Part shown: piece after piece, positions 1 to 4,464 of the stretch
How positions within the stretch are numbered: the first letter of the stretch is position 1
Layout of the letters: each line of letters starts with the position of its first letter
Assembly: GCA_020853835.1 (NCBI GenBank)
Contig: JADYYC010000045.1
Span: 1 to 6,423, forward strand
DNA length: 6,423 bases
DNA from: Anaerolineales bacterium
GTDB lineage: Bacteria; Chloroflexota; Anaerolineae; Anaerolineales; UBA4823
Reading direction: 5' to 3'
Notes under the pieces: generated by a model
Told to the model about the DNA's origin: nothing
What the model saw: only the letters and a program-made list of their open reading frames with translations
Databases searched by the model: none
Program-made: the position numbers and the translations under genes

Positions 1-442
1 AACCGGGGACGCTGAGGCGCGGCGCTCCGGCCGGGTCCAGCTTCACGATCCGGGCTTCGTTGGGCAGGGCGACCCAGGGGCTTCCATCGCGCGGGTCAAC
101 GGCGAGGACGAGGGCGCGCATCCCGCCAACGCGTTGGAGGATACGACCGTCCGCGCCGACGTGGACGACCTGATCGAAATTCACCCCGGCGGCGTCGTTT
201 AGCTCGGGCGCCCAGGCGGACCCATCGCGCGGATCGACCCCAACCGCCCCGCTTTGTCCAAACTGGACTCTGAAGACCTGCGCGCCGTTCGGGCAGAGCT
301 TGACGAGGTAGGTCTGGTCGAGCGCCTCACCCCGGTCGACGACCCAGATGTAAGAAATGGGCAGCCACGCCAGCCAGATGATCAGCAGCAGGATAAGGCT
401 GGCGATGGCGGCCAGGGCTATTGTAGCAAGCCTGCGTTTCAT
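1..442 (-). CDS. Membrane-anchored protein with beta-propeller (NHL-like) repeats, 3' end missing
   Basis: The frame is open from an ATG at 442 to the left edge (147 codons), so the C-terminal part lies outside the window. The N-terminus (MKRRLATIAL...) has a basic start followed by a long hydrophobic segment at about residues 6-33 with no lipobox Cys. This suggests a signal anchor or uncleaved signal peptide, with the rest outside the cytoplasm. Beyond it, the motif VDPRDGSxW occurs twice, at about residues 69-77 and 115-123. The 46-residue spacing is about one blade of an NHL/YncE-type beta-propeller, and the lines between (HVGADGRILQRVGG, RIVKLDPAGAP) have the usual blade style. Function is unknown; such proteins often act in binding or as extracytoplasmic scaffolds. 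No strong Shine-Dalgarno precedes the ATG. A possible -10 (TAGAAT) lies 30 bases upstream. It is separated from the methyltransferase gene by a repeat-rich spacer and is probably its own unit. Gene reality is fairly sure, fold moderately so. Confidence 0.72.
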   Translation of the reverse strand, partial: MKRRLATIALAAIASLILLLIIWLAWLPISYIWVVDRGEALDQTYLVKLCPNGAQVFRVQFGQSGAVGVDPRDGSAWAPELNDAAGVNFDQVVHVGADGRILQRVGGMRALVLAVDPRDGSPWVALPNEARIVKLDPAGAPRLSVPG

Positions 443-471
443 TGTCGAACAACCCCACAGCGCTGGGCGCT

Positions 472-477
472 ATTCTA
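472..477 (-). promoter_or_regulatory. Possible -10 box for the beta-propeller gene
   Basis: On the minus strand TAGAAT (5 of 6 to TATAAT) would place a transcription start near 465 and give a leader of about 23 bases. No good -35 is visible. The -35 zone abuts the inverted repeat at 505-537, so that repeat could influence this promoter. Weak, position-based call. Confidence 0.25.
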
Positions 478-504
478 TCTGGAAGAGACTGAGGAAGTTC
501 CTAT

Positions 505-537
505 AGACTTCCGAAGTCTCGCAGACTTCGGAAGTCT
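505..537. repeat. Nested perfect inverted repeat (15-bp arms, CGC spacer)
   Basis: The left arm AGACTTCCGAAGTCT (505-519) and right arm AGACTTCGGAAGTCT (523-537) are exact reverse complements separated by CGC. Each arm is also a palindrome of AGACTTC and GAAGTCT around one central base, so the 7-mer appears four times in alternating orientation. It can form one 15-bp hairpin or two short ones. No T-run follows on either strand, so it is not a standard intrinsic terminator. It lies between two minus-strand genes. It looks like a dispersed intergenic repeat or an operator; a genome-wide copy count would tell which. Confidence 0.85.
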
Positions 538-552
538 GAACCGCGCGACGCG

Positions 553-658
553 CCCACACGTCCTTGCGAAGGAGCGCAGCGACTGAAGCAATCCCCCTTT
601 CCCAATCGGGAGATCGCTTCGCACGGAACGCTCGCGATGACATGCCCCACACGTCCTT
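553..658. repeat. MITE/REP-like imperfect palindrome flanked by 13-bp direct repeats
   Basis: The core (561-642) is an imperfect inverted repeat. GAAGCAATC at 585-593 pairs with GATCGCTTC at 612-620 (8 of 9). TTGCGA at 564-569 pairs with TCGCGA at 632-637 (5 of 6). There is a C-rich run before the centre and a GGGAGA run after it. The layout (TTGCGA-GGAGCGCAGCGAC-GAAGCAATC ... GCTTCG ... CGCGATGACA) resembles a widespread palindromic intergenic repeat seen in many environmental bacterial genomes; that is recollection, not a search. The direct repeat CCCACACGTCCTT sits at both ends (553-565 and 646-658). No coding capacity is evident, so it would be non-autonomous if mobile. Confidence 0.6.
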
Positions 659-666
659 ATGCCCTC

Positions 667-1476
667 TCAGGCCTTCGCCGCGAGCAGCGAGAAGGTGAGG
701 GGGATCATGCCGGCGCGCTCCTTGAAGAACCACCAGCCCTCGCCGTCCTGCTCCATGTCGGGGTGCGCCTTGTAGAAGAGGCGGTCGTGTTCGTTCAGGA
801 AGCGGATCGTCAGCCCGGCGCCGATCAGCGCATTGACGATGTCGGACAAAGACCAGGTCCACTCGTAGGTCCTGTTCTGCGGGATGTAGGAGAAGTCGGA
901 GTAGTCGGGCTCGTCGTCGTCGAAGCACGCCGGTTCGGGCTGGTGAAAATACGAATACCCGACCCGTAGCTCGTTTGGCGTCTCGTCATACATGTTCAGC
1001 AGGGGGTGCTTCTCCATCAGGTAGAAGACGCCCCCGGGTTTGAGCAGGTGGGCGATCGTATCCGCCCACAGGCGGATGTCCCTGATCCAGCACAGCACGC
1101 CCTGCGAGGTGTAGACGATGTCGTACTTCTCGGTTATCAGGCCTTTGAGCTCCAAGACGTTAGCCTGGTAGAACTTCGCTTCGAGGCCGAGCCTGGCGGC
1201 CAGCTCGCGGGCGATCCGGATCGATTTCGGCGAGAAGTCCACGCCGGTGACGTTGGCTCCGTCGAGGGCGAGCGAGAGCGTATCCGTGCCGATGTGGCAC
1301 TGGAGGTGGATCAGGTCCTTGCCGGCCACGGGGTAGAGCTCGCGCTTCTGGATCGGGTCGATGCGCGAAATGCGTTTGAGCAAACCCTCGATCCCGTAGC
1401 TCTTGAGGTGGACCGGCGCGATTTCATCCCAGAAGGCCTGGTTGGCGGTTTCGGCGTGCGTGTCGGTTGTTGGCAT
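667..1476 (-). CDS. Class I SAM-dependent methyltransferase
   Basis: The 269-residue protein has a Rossmann-type methyltransferase core. Motif I is DLIHLQCHIGTDTLSLA (residues 54-70), with the LQCHxGxDT version in place of the usual GxGxG. Motif II is VTGVDFSP (77-84), with D80 as the likely SAM ribose-binding acid. Motif IV is YDIVYTSQGVLCWI (118-131), followed by LLKPGGVFYLME (144-155). The C-terminal third is rich in aromatics and acids (WTWSLSDIV, GWWFFKERAG) and probably forms the substrate lid. It would transfer a methyl group from SAM to an unidentified, probably small, cytosolic substrate. I chose the ATG at 1476 over one at 1533 because the longer form would overlap the upstream gene by 38 bases and its extra 19 residues precede the family-like start (MPTTDTHAETANQAFWDEIA). 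The gap to the upstream stop is 19 bases. It is the last gene of the five-gene minus-strand run. Confidence 0.88.
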   Translation of the reverse strand: MPTTDTHAETANQAFWDEIAPVHLKSYGIEGLLKRISRIDPIQKRELYPVAGKDLIHLQCHIGTDTLSLALDGANVTGVDFSPKSIRIARELAARLGLEAKFYQANVLELKGLITEKYDIVYTSQGVLCWIRDIRLWADTIAHLLKPGGVFYLMEKHPLLNMYDETPNELRVGYSYFHQPEPACFDDDEPDYSDFSYIPQNRTYEWTWSLSDIVNALIGAGLTIRFLNEHDRLFYKAHPDMEQDGEGWWFFKERAGMIPLTFSLLAAKA

Positions 1477-1495
1477 GGTTATTATTCTCGATTTC

Positions 1496-2197
1496 TTAGG
1501 ATGTGCGTCCCAATTGGAAGAGGCGCCGGGCAACTGGAACCAGCCAGATAAGGGTGGGGATAAGGGAAAGGAGGGAGAGTATCATCCCGATCGTCCCAAT
1601 CGTGGGCGGCGCCAACATCAATATTCCCATCGCAATTCCAATGTAGGCGGTTGCCTTGCTGAATACGCTGGTCTGCAACATGACAACTGAAAAGACCAGG
1701 ATGATCACGCCGCCAAAGATGTAACTGAGGTCGAAAGCAGTGCCGTTGTAGATGACAAGCAAAGCCTGTCCTGCCGCAAGGAGGACGGCTCTTTCTGCGT
1801 CTGAACTGGCTGCGGCGTATTGATTGCTGAGCGAAAGCATGCCGAACGTTGCTTCTCGGGATGCAAAGAAGAGGGTTGTCCCCACCAGGCCGATGACGAG
1901 CGCAACGGTCATTGGGGATTTTTTGTACTGGTACAGGGCAGCATAGAGGGCAAGGTAAATCGGGATCAACAGAATGTTAATGACAATCAGCAGGAGATCG
2001 AGACTTAGAAGCCCAAGAACCGGGCTTTTTTGGAAAAGCATAAAAAATTCAAGGACTGTGCTGGGTGGTGGATTTGTGACGAAAATGAAACTCTGAACAA
2101 GAGTCAGCACAAACATGAGCAAAGCTGCCACCCCGCCAGCTTTGTAAAGACTCTTCCAATCAGCGTTGGAGGCTCCGGTATAGGCGGTCTGGTTCAT
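1496..2197 (-). CDS. DUF4386-like integral membrane protein
   Basis: The 233-residue protein is very hydrophobic, with about six predicted membrane helices (around residues 19-40, 60-88, 97-112, 156-175, 182-197, 201-221). The length, the helix pattern and stretches such as YNGTAFDLSYIFGG and the end IWLVPVARRLFQLG resemble proteins annotated DUF4386, a family of unknown function. A loop at about 122-137 (SLSNQYAAASSDAERA) is typical of the group. No catalytic motif, lipobox or metal-binding cluster is visible. It starts 14 bases after the previous gene's stop and ends 19 bases before the methyltransferase start, so it is probably cotranscribed. Its GC content is low for the window (38-57% in the 60-base blocks I counted). 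The ATG is chosen by spacing; there is no strong Shine-Dalgarno. Family assignment is from memory of similar sequences. Confidence 0.8.
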   Translation of the reverse strand: MNQTAYTGASNADWKSLYKAGGVAALLMFVLTLVQSFIFVTNPPPSTVLEFFMLFQKSPVLGLLSLDLLLIVINILLIPIYLALYAALYQYKKSPMTVALVIGLVGTTLFFASREATFGMLSLSNQYAAASSDAERAVLLAAGQALLVIYNGTAFDLSYIFGGVIILVFSVVMLQTSVFSKATAYIGIAMGILMLAPPTIGTIGMILSLLSLIPTLIWLVPVARRLFQLGRTS

Positions 2198-2211
2198 CGT
2201 TCTGATCTTTT

Positions 2212-2643
2212 CTATCTCTGGTTTACGCCAGTAGAGTTGTTTTTAGAGGAAGCTTTTCTCTCTTTAAGCCAAAGAAACCCGGCCAGGCCCAAACCGAAAT
2301 AGACCATCTCGGTCAGCGTTGGCGGCGGTGGAACCTGTTTGAGAATCAAGACCTCGCCTGCGATGAACCCCACCATGATAACCCCTGCCGCCAGCGAAAA
2401 AAGGATACCGGTTTCAAGGTTCTTGAAAATAGCGATGCAGGCTGCCAGAGAACTTCCGCCGACAGCCACAGCCAACAATAGCGCCGGGATTGTATAGTCC
2501 TTGAAGGGCGTACCTCGAAGCCATTCGAGCGGGAACCGCTCGCCTTCAGCGCCGGGCAGCAGGGCAATGCCGCCGCCGATTGCGGTCAGGGCGATAAACC
2601 CGGTGATGATCCCGATGGAAATTCTCACCACTGTGTATTTCAT
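2212..2643 (-). CDS. Small four-helix membrane protein, function unknown
   Basis: The 143-residue protein has about four hydrophobic segments (residues 7-29, 51-73, 79-101, 110-126) and a short charged, Ser/Asn-rich cytosol-like tail (KERKASSKNNSTGVNQR). The segment LRGTPFKDYTIPALLLAVAVGGSSLAA (42-68) resembles a motif I associate with small conserved hypothetical membrane proteins in many bacteria (GTPFxDYxIPG...VGG), but I know no function for them. It begins 37 bases after the stop of the SDR gene and ends 14 bases before the DUF4386-like gene. The two membrane genes share a lower GC content and probably form a pair. No clear Shine-Dalgarno precedes the ATG. Confidence 0.75.
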   Translation of the reverse strand: MKYTVVRISIGIITGFIALTAIGGGIALLPGAEGERFPLEWLRGTPFKDYTIPALLLAVAVGGSSLAACIAIFKNLETGILFSLAAGVIMVGFIAGEVLILKQVPPPPTLTEMVYFGLGLAGFLWLKERKASSKNNSTGVNQR

Positions 2644-2680
2644 GGCTGTATGTTTTTGCCCCGGAGCTAGCTTTACCGTT

Positions 2681-3541
2681 CTACGGGATAACGCTGTGCC
2701 TCGGCTGCCAGCTCAGCTTATTGCGTGCAGCCTGGTTGCTGCAGCGCCAAGAGGGCGGACATGGGGTGGAGGCGTCCCGCATCGGCCGGGGCGCTCCGAT
2801 CGAACCGGCCAGGCGGTCGAGGTAATCGCCCTGGCGCAACGGCTCGGCCACGATGTTGAACACCGCCCCGGCGGGATCGCGCTCGAGCGCGGCCACAAAC
2901 GCGGCGGCCATGTCGTCGACGTGGATAAACGAAACGTAGTTGCTGCCATCGCAGGGGACGGTCGTCCTGCCAAGCCGCAAACCCTCGATCGTGTCATCCT
3001 GAAAGGTATCCTTGCCCACAAACGATCCGCCGCGCAGGATGCACCAGCCCAGCTTTTCGAGCGGGGCGTCGCGCACCATTCCCTCCATGCTGATCACCGG
3101 GCCGCACACCTGGGCGCGCCCCGGCGCGGTGTCGAGCGGCGCATCTTCGCTGATCCATTCGTCTCCGTGATCGGCGTAGGCCATTGTGATGCTCTGTTGC
3201 AGGTAGCGCTTCACTTCTGCCTGCAGCGAGGCATCCAGCAGCTTCCTGACGCCCTCAGTGCGCAGGCGCGTGTTGGCTACCCAGGCGTCCGGGGCGCTGG
3301 CATCGCGCGGGATGGCGGTGGCGATGTGCGCCACGGCCTCGCACCCCTGCAGGGCAGACGCCAGCTCGCCAACCGTCGCCGCCAGCAGGTCGATTTCGAC
3401 GACCTCCGCAACCTCGGGAAACAGCCGGCGCGCCTTTTCTGCTGAGCGCGCCAGCAGGCGCACGGTGAAGCCTTTCGCCATGAGCAAGGGTACAAGGGCG
3501 CGCCCCAGCACGCCTGTTGGTCCAACCAATGCTACTTTCAT
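2681..3541 (-). CDS. Atypical/extended SDR, NAD-dependent epimerase/dehydratase-like
   Basis: The 286-residue protein begins with the Rossmann nucleotide-binding strand and glycine motif MKVALVGPTGVLG (GxTGxxG at 7-13), then TVRLLARS (26-33). IDLL (50-53) marks the acidic turn contacting adenine, and VAHIATAIP (70-78) the NAG-equivalent strand. C-terminal features FIHVDDMAAAF (205-215), VFNIVAEP (227-234) and PPSWRCSNQAARNKLSWQP (262-280) match the extended SDR/NAD-epimerase group, and the length is complete. The catalytic YxxxK is not evident: a Tyr lies at 122 (MAYADHG), but the place where K is expected reads GPVISMEGMVR (147-157). It may therefore bind nucleotide without classic SDR chemistry. 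The start is supported by GGAGG (3547-3551) five bases before the ATG. It follows the YwnB-like gene by 21 bases. Substrate unknown. Confidence 0.85.
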   Translation of the reverse strand: MKVALVGPTGVLGRALVPLLMAKGFTVRLLARSAEKARRLFPEVAEVVEIDLLAATVGELASALQGCEAVAHIATAIPRDASAPDAWVANTRLRTEGVRKLLDASLQAEVKRYLQQSITMAYADHGDEWISEDAPLDTAPGRAQVCGPVISMEGMVRDAPLEKLGWCILRGGSFVGKDTFQDDTIEGLRLGRTTVPCDGSNYVSFIHVDDMAAAFVAALERDPAGAVFNIVAEPLRQGDYLDRLAGSIGAPRPMRDASTPCPPSWRCSNQAARNKLSWQPRHSVIP

Positions 3542-3562
3542 CTGATCCTCCGTTCCGTTCGC

Positions 3563-4204
3563 CTAATAGCCAACTGTAAAGCGCTCGTGAGTATGTTTGG
3601 GGATTTCCAGCTCGTCCACCATCGCCACGGCGTAGTCTTCGAGCGAGATGTGGCTTTCGCCGTCGGCATCCTTGAGCAGTTGATCCTTGCCGAGCCGGAA
3701 CTTGCCGGTGCGCTCGCCGGGGACGATCATCATGGAGGGGCTCAGGTAGGTCCAGTCCAGCCCGTGCTCGTTTCTGATCATGTAGAGCACCTCGCGGGTC
3801 GCCAGGGCGCCGGGTTTCCAGTCCTCGGGGAATTCGGGCGTCTCGATCATCTGGACGCCGGGCGCCACTTCCAGGCTGCTCGCGCCGCCCACGATCAGCA
3901 GACGCTTCACCCCGGCATCTTTCACGCCCTGGATGATGTTGCGGTAGCCTGAGAGGTGCTCTGAGTAGATATCCTTCGCCGTCGCGCCGGGGCTGAAGGC
4001 GCTGATCACCGTTTCGTGCCCCGCAACCAGCGCGACAACCTGGCTTTCGTCCTGTACGTCGCCTTTTTGAGGGGTCAAATTGGGGCGCTGGGGCAGTTTT
4101 TCGATATGGCGGGCGATCGCGGTCACCTGGTGTCCGCGGTCGAGCGCTTCCTTCAAGACAGCCGAGCCGATGTAGCCGGTCGCGCCGATCAGTGCGATTT
4201 TCAT
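3563..4204 (-). CDS. NAD(P)H-binding SDR of the YwnB type
   Basis: The 213-residue protein opens with MKIALIGATGYIG (GATGxxG at 7-13) and HQVTAIAR (25-32), a dinucleotide-binding Rossmann fold with R32 able to contact NADP phosphate. KGDVQD (47-52), VISAFSPG (66-73), RLLIVGGASSL (101-111) and LDWTYLSPSMMIVPGERTGKF (149-169) follow the order seen in short NAD(P)H-binding proteins such as B. subtilis YwnB. The end SLEDYAVAMVDELEIPKHTHERFTVGY is also typical of that group. No YxxxK active site is seen, as usual in this atypical SDR group, so it may be an NAD(P)H-dependent reductase or a redox sensor; the substrate is unknown. An AGGAGAG (4212-4218) seven bases before the ATG supports the start. 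It is the first gene of the minus-strand operon and faces the hydrogenase operon across the 257-base gap. Confidence 0.87.
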   Translation of the reverse strand: MKIALIGATGYIGSAVLKEALDRGHQVTAIARHIEKLPQRPNLTPQKGDVQDESQVVALVAGHETVISAFSPGATAKDIYSEHLSGYRNIIQGVKDAGVKRLLIVGGASSLEVAPGVQMIETPEFPEDWKPGALATREVLYMIRNEHGLDWTYLSPSMMIVPGERTGKFRLGKDQLLKDADGESHISLEDYAVAMVDELEIPKHTHERFTVGY

Positions 4205-4242
4205 GATGTGTCTCTCCTGATGGTGGATTCTTTTCTGGGGAG

Positions 4243-4270
4243 ATTATCCCACACAATGCGGCTTTCGCAA
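4243..4270 (-). promoter_or_regulatory. Candidate promoter of the minus-strand operon
   Basis: On the minus strand, TTGCGA (4265-4270) and GATAAT (4243-4248) are separated by 16 bases, and TG stands one base before the -10, giving an extended -10. This puts the start site near 4236 and a leader of about 32 bases that includes the AGGAGAG ribosome site. Matches are 4 of 6 and 5 of 6 to the sigma-70 consensus. Prediction only. Confidence 0.45.
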
Positions 4271-4280
4271 TTGACGCGAG

Positions 4281-4322
4281 GCAAGTCGAGTTCGGCAGGC
4301 CTGTCGTAACGGGCCGACTTGC
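4281..4322. repeat. Imperfect palindrome between the divergent promoters
   Basis: GCAAGTCG (4281-4288) and CGACTTGC (4315-4322) are exact reverse complements. The region between them continues imperfectly inward around a central palindrome CAGGCCTG (4297-4304). It could be a hairpin, an operator shared by the two divergent promoters, or a remnant of a small repeat. A terminator is unlikely because both flanking operons start here. Confidence 0.55.
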
Positions 4323-4357
4323 GCCGGATGCCCTCAATGTTCTTTTTAAATATTAGA

Positions 4358-4379
4358 TTTGGTGACATTTATCACTAAA
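4358..4379 (+). promoter_or_regulatory. Candidate CRP/FNR-family operator upstream of hydB
   Basis: GTGACATTTATCAC (4362-4375) is GTGA-N6-TCAC. Its flanks extend the symmetry to 8-bp arms (TTTGGTGA and TCACTAAA) with one mismatch. The half-sites and 6-base spacing match CRP-family sites (TGTGA-N6-TCACA), including HcpR-like ones. Its centre (4368.5) is 41.5 bases before A4410, a plausible start site for the TATAAT at 4399-4404, which is the class II activator position. It sits next to an AT-rich stretch (4341-4360) suited to RNA polymerase alpha contacts. A Rex-type site (GTGAA-N4-TTCAC) is less likely because of the inner C and A bases. Confidence 0.55.
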
Positions 4380-4398
4380 CGATGTTGGGCGGAATCGA

Positions 4399-4404
4399 TA
4401 TAAT
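4399..4404 (+). promoter_or_regulatory. -10 box (TATAAT) of the hydrogenase operon
   Basis: A perfect TATAAT stands 57 bases before the GTG start of hydB. With a 16-18 base spacer there is no acceptable -35 (TAAACG or similar), and that place is overlapped by the GTGA-N6-TCAC palindrome. This supports an activator-dependent promoter. The leader would be about 50 bases. Confidence 0.5.
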
Positions 4405-4424
4405 GCTTTATACGGTCATAAAGC
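4405..4424. repeat. Inverted repeat over the predicted start site
   Basis: GCTTTAT (4405-4411) and ATAAAGC (4418-4424) are perfect reverse complements with a 6-base spacer, immediately downstream of the -10 box. It may be a repressor operator covering +1 or a weak hairpin at the extreme 5' end of the transcript. Confidence 0.5.
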
Positions 4425-4450
4425 TAAAACCTATCCCCATACTCTACATA

Positions 4451-4464
4451 AGGAGGAGCAGGTG
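4451..4464 (+). promoter_or_regulatory. Strong ribosome-binding site setting a GTG start for hydB
   Basis: AGGAGGAG (4451-4458) lies three to five bases before GTG 4462-4464. No in-frame ATG is near, so GTG is the likely start codon. Confidence 0.85.

Noticed and set aside
505..537. Intrinsic terminator for the methyltransferase transcript
   Set aside because: The stem is strong but no T-run follows on the minus strand (next bases read ATAGGAACTTCC), so a rho-independent terminator is not supported.
1477..1533. Longer N-terminus for the methyltransferase, starting at 1533
   Set aside because: It would overlap the upstream gene by 38 bases and adds 19 residues unlike the family; the ATG at 1476 fits the 19-base gap.
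2501..3445. Long plus-strand open frame (314 codons) opposite the SDR gene
   Set aside because: It is antisense to a clear NAD-binding protein, the translation is low-complexity Arg/Ala/Gly-rich with no motif, and GC-rich coding DNA commonly gives such mirror frames.
2681..4204. Tandem duplication giving the two adjacent SDR genes
   Set aside because: They share only the N-terminal Rossmann motif; lengths (213 and 286 residues) and C-terminal motifs differ and belong to different SDR subgroups.
3255..4337. 360-codon minus-strand frame across both SDR genes
   Set aside because: It is in a different frame from two genes with intact Rossmann motifs and ribosome sites; its Arg/Gly/Pro-rich translation looks non-coding.
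4358..4379. Rex redox-repressor site
   Set aside because: Rex sites favour GTGAA-N4-TTCAC; here the inner bases are C and A, and the class II position plus missing -35 fit a CRP/FNR activator better. Not fully excluded.
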